Positions 47,611 through 59,324 of a DNA stretch of 64,000 nt are shown here, in pieces; position 1 is the first letter of the stretch, and every line of letters starts with the position of its first letter. The DNA lies in contig PUQB01000614.1 in assembly GCA_003024785.1 (NCBI GenBank), positions 62,001-126,000 of the forward strand, in the 5' to 3' direction. Made by a program: the position numbers and the translations under genes. The notes beneath the pieces are model-generated. The model was not told where the DNA came from, did not search any database, and saw only the letters and a list, made by a program, of their open reading frames with translations. The DNA comes from Selaginella tamariscina. Its lineage: Eukaryota; Streptophyta; Lycopodiopsida; Selaginellales; Selaginellaceae.

Positions 47611-50600
47611 AGTTGTTACAACCAGAAAGAGAAGAAGGATGATATGGTTCCAATAAAGAGGTGTGAAACACAGGATGAAGTTTCACAGTAGATGGTAGCT
47701 CTAGTCGGAAAGCTACAGGATTGACCTCAGCCACAATCATGTAAGGGCCCAATAATTTAGAAGAAGGCTTGTTGGTGCGAATGCCGACGAAGAAGCCACA
47801 CGAGATCACCAATATTGTATGCATGTGCCGATTGATGATGAGCATTAACATGACGCTTGTACCGTTCCTGTGCCTGCTGAAGATGAATTCGGAAATTATC
47901 CTGTACCTGACAAAGATGCTGGAGACGATTCTGTATTGCATGAGTGGAAGAAGGAGGAGCATAAGGAGCAAAGTCAAAACGTGGATGGTAACTATAAGAG
48001 TGAAGAAAGGTGTCTGGCATGTAGATGTGTGAACAAGTTGTTGTAAGCAAACTCCGCCATAGGAAGAAGGTCCAACCAGTTGTCCTACTAGTAACTGATG
48101 AAGCAGCAAAGATACTGCTCCAAGGTCTGAATTGTGCATTCTGACTGCCCATCAGTTTGTAAATGATATCCTAAAAAAGATCCGCTTTAACTTGTAGACT
48201 CCGAAGAAGCTCTCGCCAAAATCTGGATATAAATTGTGGCCTTGATCAGAAATAATGTTCTCAGGAAGACCATGATGTTGGAACACTTCGCGAATCACTT
48301 CGTGGATCACCAACTCAGTAGTTGCCTGGCTTCTAGCTGTCTTGTTACATGGTAGGAAATGAGCCTATTTAGTGAAAACGGTCAACCACCACAAGAACTG
48401 CATCAAATCTATGAGAAGGAGGAAGATCTGTGAGGAAATGCATAAAAATGGATTTCCAAGGAGCAGAGGGAACATGAAGAGGACAAAGAAGACCAGAGGG
48501 CACGTGACGAGGCATCTTCGACCTATTACAGGTGTCACAACTCTGTACAAACTTTTCCATAAAACCTCGCAACCCAAGCCACCAATAGTTGCGAGTCACC
48601 AACTCAACTGTCTTGGCCACACCAAAATGTCTTATAAACGGGGTATCATAACAATTCTGTACCACACGAGTCCTGTAAACACCAATAAGAATGTACATGA
48701 GACCTTCCTGGCACAGAGTCTGTCCTATATGGCAAACAACTTGTAGTTTGTATGGGAACTGGAGGAAGAGGAGCTTGCAATGTCAGGATTAATGTGTGAG
48801 AACACATTCTTTGCCAAATCATCTGTAACCAATTGCAAACGGATGTCCTATGAAATGTTGAATCTGCTAGAGCCTGATGAACTTGTAGTGTCGCAAGTTG
48901 AAATTGATCAGGACCCAACAACACTTGCTTTTGACAATCATATACAGGATCGCCCAAGGTCGGTGCAAGGTAAGAGCGCCTAGATAATGCATCCGCTTTG
49001 CCATTCTGAAAACCAGGCCTATAAATGATGACAAAATGAAAACGTGATAGGAATTCTGCCCACCTAGCTTGTCGCCGACTAAGAACTCGAGTCGTTTGAA
49101 AAAACTCTAAGTTCTTGTGATTCATAAGAACTTGTATAAGATGCGCAGCACCTTCTAGGAAGTGCCGCCACTCCTCAAATGAATCCACAATGGCCTTAAG
49201 TTCCTTGTCATGAATTTCGTAATTGATCTCCACCAAAAGGAACTTACGAGAGTGAAAGGTTACAGAATGGAGTAACTTGTCTTCTCCAACTTGTGATAGG
49301 ATAGAACCTGTTGCAAAGTCCGAAGCATCTACTTCAACGAAGAAGACGAGAAGGATCAGGATGTACTAAAATTGGAGCTGTTGTGAAGGTGTCCTGGAGT
49401 GCTGTGAATGCTTGTTCCGCCTTATCAGACCAAGAGAAATCCCCTGTGCGCTTGGTGAGTTCCATGAGTGGAAGTACACGCTTGGAGAAGTCCTGTATGA
49501 ATCGATTGTAGAAGTTAGTAAAGCCAAGAAAATTGTGCATCTCGTACAGACTTGGGCCTCTCCCACTCCACGATAGTCTTCACCTTGTGTATGTCCATAG
49601 AAACGCCAGCAAGAGAGACAATGTAGCCCCTATCGAAAAACACTTCTTTAACTTTGCATACATGCCATGCTCACGAAGCTTTTGTAGAACTAGTCGTACA
49701 TACTTGTCATGTACCGCCTAGTCCTTGAGAAAATCAAATGTCATCGAGGTAGATCATTACAAACTGGTCCAAGAAGTCGCAAAAGATGTCGTTCACAGTG
49801 TGTTGGAACACGGTTGGGGCATTTGTAAGTCCGAAAGGCATCACCATGTACTCAAAATGTCCATACCTTGTACAAAATGCAGTCTTCCACTCATCGCCTT
49901 GACAAATTCATATAAGATTGTAGGCCCCTCATAAGCCAATTTTCATGAACACCTTTGCTCTTCATAGCCGATCGAGAAGTTCCAAGATCAATAATAATGG
50001 GTACCGGTTCCGGATGGTGACTTGATTCAAGCCCCTGTAGTTCACAACCAAACCAAACTCTCATCTTTCTCTTGACAAAGAAGATAAGTGCTTCTGCAGG
50101 GGACTTTGAATGACGAATGAAGCCGGATGCCAAATTGTCCTCAATGTACTGGCGAAGAACCTCCAATTTTGTAGGTGACAGGGCATAAATTGGTCCAAAT
50201 AGTGGAGTCCTTCCCCTCCATAAGATCGATAGGACAGTCGTAAGACCTGTGAATAGAAAGAACTGCAGCCTTGTGCTTATCAAAAACGTCTTGGAAGGAG
50301 TGATACTTGAATGGCAAGAAGAAGTAGAAGGAGGAGAAGGATTGAAAAACAAAGAGTCAGATACAGGAGAGGTAGAAGAGGATGTAGGAGTTACTTGAAA
50401 AGTAAAGAGATGAAAATGAGCAGGATCAGTGGCAAGTCATGCATAGTAGTGGTAAAACTCGAGAGGAGAAGGAGGGAGCTGTGAATGAAAAAGAGGAAGG
50501 ATTTGGGATGGAACATAAGCAGAGTAATGAAAAGAGGCAGGATTGGGAAAACCTGTGCTGATGCTGATGTGTACAGAATTGAAGAATCTGTACAGAAGTC

Positions 50601-50861
50601 TGTGAATGCACAGAGTGAGGAGAGCCTATGAATGTGTTGACGAACTGACAAGAGGTGGATCCTGTTGAGGAGAAACCTTCGACACTGATACATGATTGGA
50701 AGAACCCTGTATAGGAATCCGTGAACTTACAGGAGTGGAAAAGCCTACGAATGTGTTGATGAACTGACATGAGGTGAATCATGTTGAGGAGGAATCTTTA
50801 ACACTAATATAGGAACAGGCATGGTCAATCATATAGCTTGTACTGCCTCAGACACTAAGGT

Positions 50862-51850
50862 TGTCATAGTTTTTACTATGACTCGACCCTTTAACTTTGG
50901 GGTTTGACTGTTGTTCCCTACTGGTTATGTGACGACCCTAGATATAGAAGAAACAGGCCCGCATAGTGCACTTGGGTATGTAGTGATGGTTCGGTCGGGT
51001 GTTGTTTAGGTATTTGCAAGAAACTCTAGGCGAAGCTAGCACTTCCATTTAGAGAACCTCCCCCATTTTGACATTCTTAGGGTTGCCCTAACCCCACTAA
51101 ACCCCCTCTAGGGGTTAGGTTAGAGTTAGGTTAGAACAACCATTTTCTCTAAGGCTGACATTTTCGTGCTAGCCCACTTACTCACTTAGGTAAACAGGGG
51201 GGGCATAAATAAGGTAGAGTATATGTAGTGAGGCTTCTTGGATTCAAAAGAGAGCTCGTTAATCTCCTACCGGTGCAAGCTAAGCTTGTGTCGTCAAGGT
51301 GCAACCCTTCGTTGTGCCACCCAAACTTCCACACGACAAGGGTACAACCCACCCTAGGGTTAGACTATCCTTATCGTTGGTAGGATCTTGCCTTTGAGAA
51401 AGGGGAACGTCACTTCCAAGGAGTTAGTCAGATTCCTTGGTCCAAAAACCTGCTCACAAGCTTAAAGGCATTACCCGAGTTCACGTTCCGCAAAACTAGT
51501 GGTTGAGGCCTTGTTCCAGCCGCCTCAACCACACCAAGCTAGGAACGACACCTAAAGCTCAGCTAGTCCGTGTATCCTGATTCACAAGGTGAGTCTCGTT
51601 CGTGGACTTAGTCAGTTAGGGGTTTGAGTTCCTAGGGCTTGGGTTCCTAATATGAATTATTACCAAATTCCGTGAGGTTTCCAGATAGGAGAATTCCAGG
51701 GTTGGCACATGGCAAGCCACCTTTGTGGCACCAGGTAAAAACTCTGACAAAGGTAATATCCTGCGCACAGGGATTAATCCTGGCCACCGGAGAGGAAAAC
51801 ATGAGTGCCTAGACCTCCAATCGATCTGGGGATTTGCAGCCATGAAACAT
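50862..51850 (+). repeat. LTR-like repeat L, copy 1, inserted in the chromovirus
   Basis: Begins TGTCATAGTTTTTACTATGA, a hairpin, and shares GCCCGCATAGTGCACTTGG and TATTTGCAAGAAACTCT with the copies at 54462 and 55668. It separates the protease and RT of the host element, so it inserted later. It contains one GGATTAATCC palindrome (51770-51788). Confidence 0.7.
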
Positions 51851-53243
51851 GGCATGCCTAAAACAATGAGAGTCGTCTAAGTCTTGATCAAGTTGAAGGA
51901 AATTGAATAGTTGAATGCGTCATGAGTGCAAGAAAGAGGTGTGATAACATGGGTAACTACGCCAGAAGCAATTAGATGACCATTTACAACCTTTACAGGA
52001 ACTCCACGCTTCAACTTCACCACCGGAATGCATGCCGAGTTGCAAAAGTGTCATCCATAAAGCATGCATTTGCACTAGTGTCCAACAGGGCAAACACTTT
52101 AAGCTCTCGATTATTGAGGCGAATGTGTACATGAAACTTGAGTGATAGAATGGTGTGAGCAGCACCAATGGAGCTTGCACTTACGTCCAACTTTGTGGCT
52201 CCTAAATGAAGTGGACACTGAACTTCAACTTTAACTTCACGCGTCTTGAACTTCCTGACTTTAATAGGACATTCTGCCACCTTGTGTCTTGCTTCACCAC
52301 AATACAAGCATAAGTTCTCACTGCGACAACATTGCTTCTCAGTAACTAAAAGTGAGCCACGCTTGTATTTGTCAACCTCCATAGGAACTACTCCAAAAGG
52401 TGTAGTAGGAATATGTGCTACAGCTACAGGATTGGCTTGTAGGAGCTGTTGACGAGATTTTTCTTAATGACGCTTGAACAAACGTTGTCGTAGTGAACGG
52501 CCTGTTACATGATCTCCGTTAAGGTTTGGGCATCCGATAACATAAGGAGAAGGTCCTTCACATCATCCCTCAACCCAAATGGAAGTGTTCAATCAATGCA
52601 GTCTCGTCCCATGGAATGTTCATGCAAAGTTGCTGAAATTCAGATGCATAGACGGAAGCTAGTTGGAATCCTTGTGTGAGCTTCCTTAACTTCATGCATG
52701 TAAAAGGATACTTATTGGATCTCCAAAGCAGGCTTCAAAGGCAGCCACAAATCCTTCAAAGCCTTTCATTAATGGGTTGTCATGCTCCAGCAAAGGGGCA
52801 ACCCAAGCCCGTGGAGATCCAACTAGTAAGGATGTTAAAAGGCCAGCCTTTTGTGCATCAATCGAGTAGGCGTGGTTACATACGGATCAAAAGCCTGATC
52901 TGATTAAAAAAACCTTGAAATCAGTGTGATTGTCACTGAACTTTTCTGGCATGCTAATCTTTGGCTCTAAAGAAGAGTTCAATGGAGAGGAAACCAAAAA
53001 TGCTTGAGAGAGAGCCTGTGCAGCATGGAGGATGCATCAACAGCTGCATGCACCGCGATGGTGAAACCTTGTAGATCTGTGACCACTTGGCGCAAATTGG
53101 CTAACTCATGAAGCAACAGTTGGTGCTCGCATTGAAATTGCTTAGAATCTACCATGATCCATGAAAGAAAGAAGGAGGAAAACAAGGGAGAAAAGCTAAG
53201 GAAAAAAAAAGTAACTAAAAATTAGGGAGTTATGAAATCAGTT

Positions 53244-53588
53244 ATTATCAAACCACAATCCAAGAGCAAGGAGGCTTGACTCAAGAGCAGGATAAGAACT
53301 AGGAACAAGACAAGAACATGACGCAAGGAGCAAGATAAAACAAGACAAGAATGATCATAGTATGACTAGTGTTGATAGTAACTGATTATACAACAATTGA
53401 GTCGGAGCTTTTATGCTCACAACTTCAAGAGCTAATCTAGGCATGAGTTAAAAAATATACTCCAAGAGCTAATCTAGTTATAAGCAAAAATAATGTTCCT
53501 TATTCTATAGGTATATCCTATAGGTATATTCTGTAGGCATATCCTGTATCCCGTATCTTATTCCTGTATCCTGTATCGGGTCGTGACA
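53244..53588 (-). repeat. 5' LTR of the minus-strand chromovirus
   Basis: On the minus strand it begins TGTCACGACCCGATACAGGA and carries CTGTATCC/TATAGGATAT-type repeats. It aligns with the LTR at 46436-46787 in opposite orientation and with 63884-64000. Confidence 0.8.
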
Positions 53589-53599
53589 TGTATGACAAT

Positions 53600-54440
53600 G
53601 ATGTTAAGAGTTCCAAACATCATGGAGGTAGCAAGAAGTACTAGAAGGGCAAAGACTACAAGAAGTCTTGGTTATCATGGATGCTTTAACCGAATCATTA
53701 CATCAAAGATTGTCCTATCTTCAAGGCTAGGAAAGCCAAGAATGAGAAGCATGTGAAGGGGATGGGATGAGAGGAAGCGACTTCGAAGGATCAAAAAACT
53801 CCAAGCTCTAAGATGTTGTCTAAGGTAGCTAGACAGTTGAGCTATGTGCTTGGGAACACTACTGCAGTTGTCTCTGAGGCTAATCTTGGCAATTTGATTT
53901 GCTTTGAAAGAACGGTCAATGGAGTTTCAGTTTTAGTTTTGTTTGATCCTAGTAATAGTGATGAGTTCATCTCTTTGGCATTGGTGGAGAGATTGTACAA
54001 TCAATTACTATCAACACCAGTCTTACCACGATCAATCTTGTCTTGTCTTGTTCTTGTCTTGTTCCTAGAGGTACTTCTTAGCACATGGTACCAAATGTAT
54101 GCAGTAGATGGCCTCCTTGACAATGAGCACATGAATGTGACGCTTCCGACTTTGCAATTGGTGTTGTATTGCAACATAAAGGACATCCAGTGTCTTTTTT
54201 TCCGAAGAAGTAACTTCCCAACTAAGAGGACTGTCCAACACGGTGAAATGAGTTGCTACCTTGTCATAAGAGCAAAGTGCTTAGGTAGAGCTTACACTAG
54301 AAGTTGGAGATGTATCCTTCAAGGAGCAATTCTTTTAATGGAGCTAAGGCGTTATGATATCATCCTTAGGATGAATTGGATGGAGAAGTACAATCCATGC
54401 CTAATTAGATTAAGAAGGAGGTAAAGGTGACTCTGAGTGG
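53600..54440 (+). pseudogene. Ty3/gypsy gag-protease fragment, plus strand
   Basis: 53690-53760 encodes a broken zinc-knuckle tail (HYIKDCPIFKARKAK). The frame 53813-54424 has an aspartic protease-like VLVLFDPSNSDEFISLALVE and ends YDIILRMNWMEKYNPCL, the usual end of the protease region before RT. Within it, about 53997-54070 is a fragment of the chromovirus LTR (TGTACAATCAATTACTATCA), which replaces part of the protease. Confidence 0.7.
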
Positions 54441-54461
54441 AAGGAGCTACATCCTCAAGAA

Positions 54462-55667
54462 TGTCATAGTTTTTACTACGACTCTTCTTTACTTTGGACA
54501 TTGACTGTTGCTACCTACTGAACATGTTGATAAACCTTAGGTGTAGAAGAAATAGGGCCCGCTTAGTGCACTTGGATATCTAGTGATGGTCCGGCCGGGT
54601 GTCATTAGGTATTTGCAAGAACTATGGGCGAAGCTAGCACTTCCATATAGAAAACTCTTACCCTGGTTTTCTATGTCCTAGTTAAGTTTTTGGGTGGTTC
54701 GATGAGTTCAACATGTTGGATATGGGTAGAACACCCTTAGGGTTGAATAACCCTAGGGCTTTCCTAACCCCATGCCATAAACCCTCGGTTAGGGTTTTAG
54801 GGGTTAATGGGTCATTAATTAACTCACCAAGTATATTCCCTCTAGGAATGAGATTCCGTGCCAGCCCACTTATGTAAACAAGAAAACAGGGGGGGGGGGG
54901 GGGGGGGGGGGGCTCTGTCACATTATATTAAGTAGTACATGTAAGAAAGCTCTTGGGTTCATGACTAAGTTTCTTGCTCTTCTGTTGGTGCAAGCTTCAG
55001 CTTGTGTCGTTAAGGTACACCCTCTATTGTGCCACCTTAACTTCCAAAAACAAGGGTACGTCCACCTTCGGGGTAGCTCATCCTTAACGTTGGCAAATCC
55101 ATGTCTGGAAGGTTTTGAAATGCACGTTCCAAAAAGCAGAGGTTAAGGCTTGTCTCTAGCCTCTTCCTCCACGTCAAGCTAGGTGTAGCCATCATGACTA
55201 AGCAAGGCACATTCATGTCCTTATCGAACTGTGGGTGTGGGATCTTGTTACCCAATTCTAAGGGGGTTCTAGAGCTGGCATTTAGGAGCCACGTTTGTGG
55301 CACTTGGTGCAACTCTTGAGTCTAAGGGCTATGGCATGATAGCCTCATTGTGGAAGGCAGTGTCACATGGAAATGTGACACTGGGCTAGACACATGATAC
55401 AACGTTCGAGGCACGCCCTTTGGAGTTGAGTATAAAAACTTTGTCATAGTTTTTACTATGACTGGTTGTGTCATGGGTTTGTTGCCAAGGGGTTGGATAC
55501 TCTAGTAAACATACATGCTTGTGCTCACACTAAGGTGCTTAGCTTTGGGCAGCCGCTCAAGGGAGGTTAGGTCTCGTAACTAGGTGTGTTTTGGCACACT
55601 TGGCTAGGAGAGTGTTCTCCCTTGGAATCCAAGGGTTGAACAACCTAAGTTTGTTAGTAGGAGCCCT
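54462..55667 (+). repeat. LTR-like repeat L, copy 2 (1.2 kb)
   Basis: Begins with the TGTCATAGTTTTTACTACGA hairpin and ends where copy 3 begins at 55668, a 1,206-bp period. An extra hairpin copy lies inside it at 55442. It includes a 24-base G run (54889-54912). Confidence 0.75.
54889..54912 (+). repeat. G24 homopolymer
   Basis: 24 consecutive G between AGAAAACA and CTCTGTCAC. The equivalent site is about G10-11 in copy 3 (56060) and G7 in copy 1 (51197), so it is a length-variable, G-quadruplex-prone tract. Confidence 0.9.
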
Positions 55668-56784
55668 TTTGTCATAGTTTTTTACTATAACTCGACCTTT
55701 ACTTTGGACGTGACGTTGTTACCTATTACCTACTGTACTATGTTGATAAGCCCTAGGTGTAGAAGAAACAGGCCCGCTTAGTGCACTTGGATATCTAGTG
55801 ATGGTCCGGCCGGGTGTCATTAGGTATTTGCAAGAAACTCTGGGCAAAGCTAGCACTTCCATCTAGAAAACTCTTACCTTGGTTTTCCATGTCTCGGTTG
55901 GATTAATGGCTAGTTCCAGTGAGTTCGGCATGTCAGATATGCTTAGAAATACCCCCAGGTTGACAGGTTAGGGTTTAGGGGTCGATGGATAACTCACCAA
56001 GTATGTTCCCTTTGGGAATGAGATTTCAGTGCTAGCCCACTTATGTAAACAGGAAAAACAGGGGGGGGGGGCTCTGTCACATAATAAGGTAGTATATAGG
56101 AGTGGGGTTCCTGGGTTCATGACTGAGCTCGTTACTCTTCTCCTGGTGCAAGCTCTAGTTTGTGTCGTCAAGGCACAACCCTTTATTGTGCCGCCCTAAC
56201 TTCCAGATGCCAGGGGTACGTCCCACCTTCGGGGTAGCCTACCCTTAACGTTGGCGAATCCATGCCTGGGAGGTCTTGTCAAAATGCACGTTCCAAGAGG
56301 CAAAGGTTGAGGCTTGTCTCCAGCCTCCTCCTCCACGTCAGCTAGGTGTAGCATCACAGCCAAGCAAGGCACATCCGTGTCCTTGTCCAACTGCGGGCGT
56401 GAGATCTTGTTTGACAAGTTCACGTTACCTGGTTCTGAGGTTCATTGAGGGATTCTAGAGTTGGCATTTAGGAGCCACATTGTGGCACTTGGTGCAACTC
56501 TCGAATCTAAGGGCTATGGCATGATAGCCCAATTGGGGAAGGCAATGTCACATGGAGATGTGACACTGGGCTAAATGTCACAAGGTACACGCCTGAGGCA
56601 CGCCCTTTGGGGTTATGTCATGGGCTTGTTGCCAAGGGTTGGATACTTTAGCAAACAGACATGCTTGTGCTTGCACTAGGGTGCTAAGCCTTGGGCATCC
56701 GCTCAAGGGAGGTTTCATAACTTGGTTGCCACGGGTCCCTGGAAGTGTTCAAGGGTTGAACAACCTAACCATGTTAGCAGGAGC
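55668..56784 (+). repeat. LTR-like repeat L, copy 3
   Basis: Direct tandem neighbour of copy 2, nearly collinear (TAGTGATGGTCCGGCCGGGT and AGGAGCCACATTGTGGCACT are shared). It lacks the internal second hairpin and runs into the 627-bp repeat. Confidence 0.75.
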
Positions 56785-57774
56785 CCTTTCGTGAGGCACT
56801 CGCAAGGTCATGTGCTTAGGGTTATCCCAAACCTAGCCTTAGGGAGTTTGCTTAGCAGAACACTCGTGTCGCCTACGGCGCACACTCGTGTCCTCACTAA
56901 GTACTAGCCCTAGGTCTAGGGTATAACTTGGCCACTCAAACCCTTAGGGGTTAGTCGTGGTTCAGGGTACCCCTTGTCGCCCTAAAGGGGTTGTACTCCC
57001 GGATGAGGGTGATTCCTCAAGGGTAAGTGACGATGCCTTAGCTCTGTCCAGGGGTATGTGTGGAACACACGTCTCCTTGATGGGGGTTAGGGCATGAGCC
57101 TGTCTAGGTCTTCTAGGGCAAGACCCTAAGTCAACTAGGGTTATCCCTCAAGGGTTTTGGGGGCAGACACTCTAGGGAGACTTAGGCTAAACCCTAAGTC
57201 AACTAGGGTTATCCCTCAAGGGTTTGGGGGCAGACTCTAGGGAGACTTAGGCTAAACCCTAAGTCTCCTGTCCACTTGGGCATTAGAGTCTAACCTAGGG
57301 GTCGTTGGGGTTGTTCTGGGAAACTTAGCGTTGCTCACACAGGGTGATGACGCTGAATGGCCATAGCAGCCACGTGTTGCCACGTGTTGGCCCTTTGGGT
57401 TAAAACTCTAACCTTTCGTGAGGCACTCGCAAGGTCATGTACTTAGGGTTATCCAAACCTAACCTTAGGGAGTTTTATTTAGCAGAACACTCGTGTTTGC
57501 TTATGGTGCACACTCGTGTTCTCACTAAATACTAGCCTTAGGTCTGGGTATGACTTGGCCACTTAAACCCTTAGGGTTAGTCGTGGTTCAGGGTACCCTT
57601 GTCAACCTAAAGGGGTTGTACTCCGGATGAGAGTGATTCCTCAAGGGTAAGTGACAATGCCTTAACTTTGTCACGGGGCATGTGTGAGACACATCTCCTT
57701 TGTGAGGTTAGGGCATGGCTTGTTTAGGTCTATTGGGATAGGATCCTAAAGTCTATTCGGGATATCCTCTAAGG
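56785..57774 (+). repeat. 627-bp tandem duplication with internal 68-bp duplication
   Basis: CCTTTCGTGAGGCACTCGCA occurs at 56785 and 57412, with long collinear matching after each. Copy 1 also holds a 68-bp direct duplication (57123 and 57191; ACCCTAAGTCAACTAGGG). It contains no coding sequence and is probably the non-coding body of the same element as repeat L. Copy 2 is cut at 57774 by a fragment of E. Confidence 0.8.
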
Positions 57775-57939
57775 ATGCACGTTGTAACTAAAGTGGGCAT
57801 GATACGTGAAAATGGGAATATAAAATAAATTACTAATTAATACTTAAGTTTTAATTATTAATTAATCATTTAATTAATATGTAATTAAGCCTTAAATATT
57901 AATTAATTAATTAATTAATCCTTCAATAACCTTACTTAG
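57775..57939 (-). repeat. Truncated left end of repeat unit E
   Basis: Matches the first 165 bp of E1 (17724 onward) and E2 (58824 onward), from ATGCACGTTGTAAC to CCTTACTTAG, then stops abruptly. Confidence 0.85.
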
Positions 57940-58823
57940 GCCACTTTCCACTAGCGGGTGGTTAATTGCCTCGACCAATCAAAATTAAAAAAATTATTTA
58001 TTCTACCATGGGTTTGGTTTTCCACTTGCTGGTTATTTATAATTTATAATCTACATGGCACCTATGTGGCACCTATGTGGCGCCTAAGGCTTTTTCGGTG
58101 GTAGCCTAATAACCGGGCAATTTTGCCCAGTTGTATGGCTACCGGGCATAATTGAACGACACGTGTACCAAAATTAATGAAATTAGGTTTTACTTTTTTT
58201 AGCTTTCAAAAAAAATCATAAATTAGAACTTTAAAATAAAAAAGCAAACATGAAAAAATCACTCATTTACATATAAGAATATTATATATATATATAGACA
58301 CATTAATTGATATACTTATTTTGCAAAAAGAACATAAGTTATTGTAGATCTCTCTTTTTCTTAACACACTCACATGTTTGTGTAATATATATATATATAT
58401 AATATATATATATATTATATATATATATATATATATATTATATATTGTGTGTGTGTGTACATTGTTATACACATACATATAGAAAGACATTAGTAAACTA
58501 TAATTAATGATTCTATATAAAAAAATAACAATGAAAAGTTAGAGTTTTAATATATTTTTTTAATTAAAAATATTGAGTAGGTGCACATTTTTACATATGT
58601 ATGTAATAATATATGAATATAATAATCAATTAAATAAAAATTGTGCACTACTAATTTATTTTNAAGATGGAACTACTTCAATATGAGATTGAATGGTCTA
58701 AGGTATCAACGCATGTGTGAGCCTTTCGAAGGTTAGTGTACACTTATGATCACTCTATGCATAACACAATATGGGACAATTTGCAACGGATAAAACAGTA
58801 TCTTCGATTCGAATGGAGCAAAC
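57940..58823. other. Insert between truncated and full E copies
   Basis: Starts GCCACTTTCCACTAGCGGGT and includes tandem GGCACCTATGTGGC. A small hairpin (ACCGGGCAATTTTGCCCAGT, near 58110-58130) precedes long (AT)n at 58388-58440 and the unresolved base n at 58663. No gene and no clear terminal repeats. Confidence 0.5.
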
Positions 58824-59324
58824 ATGCACGTTGTAATTAAAATGGGCATGATACATGAAAATGGAATATAAATAAATTGCTAATTAATACTTAAGTTTTA
58901 ATTATTAATTAATTATTTAATTAATATATAATTAAGCCTTAAATATTAATTAATTAACAAATTAATCCTTTAATAACCTTACTTAGTAAGGAATATTCCT
59001 AAAATATCTTAGAATATTCATATTATTCTTTGTTACAAAAATAATTTACAAATGAAATCATTTCTTATCAACATGTTAATTATTTATAAATACTTTTTCC
59101 TTAACCATACACAGAAATCTTCTTATTTGTCTAAGTCATCACTCTCCGGATTAATCGAATCATTTTGGTCAATATCTTATATTTTGCCACCACTAACACT
59201 CTCACGAATGCAGTTAGGAGTTGCCATCCTTGTTAATACATAAGATGTGATAAGACCAGGTCTGCATAAAGGCTCATTAAAAAATGACGTTCCTTAAGAA
59301 TAATATTAAAGCGCCGGTTGCTCT

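Larger units (their letters stand above)
47585..53588 (-). mobile_element. Ty3/gypsy chromovirus, minus strand, decayed
   Basis: A near-complete element reading right to left. The LTR is 53588-53244. Gag starts MVDSKQFQCEHQLLLHEL at about 53155, and a zinc knuckle C-LYC-GEARH-KVAEC is near 52320-52260. The protease has LLDTSANACFMDD, near 52080-52040. RT N-terminus: YALSPTKLEVLRQYIEDNL and FIRHSKSPAEA (50190-50100). RT thumb: HNFLGFTNFYNRFIQDFSKR (49540-49480). RNase H: INYEIHDKELKAIV (49230-49190). Integrase: YWWLGLRGF and the C-x2-C of SCDTCNRSK (48600-48520), then FLTDLPPSHRFDAVLVVVDR. The C-terminal [19 protein letters not shown] is near 47750-47690. Stops and frameshifts are frequent, so it is inactive. 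A 1-kb LTR-like repeat interrupts it at about 50862-51850. Its own 3' LTR is missing. Confidence 0.85.

Noticed and set aside
46200..53588. Intact endogenous retrovirus
   Set aside because: There is no envelope-like frame. Gag-pol is chromovirus type with many stops, and the LTRs are inverted, so this is a decayed composite of plant Ty3/gypsy elements.
57940..58823. MITE
   Set aside because: I found no matching inverted ends or target duplication. The small internal hairpin is not terminal.
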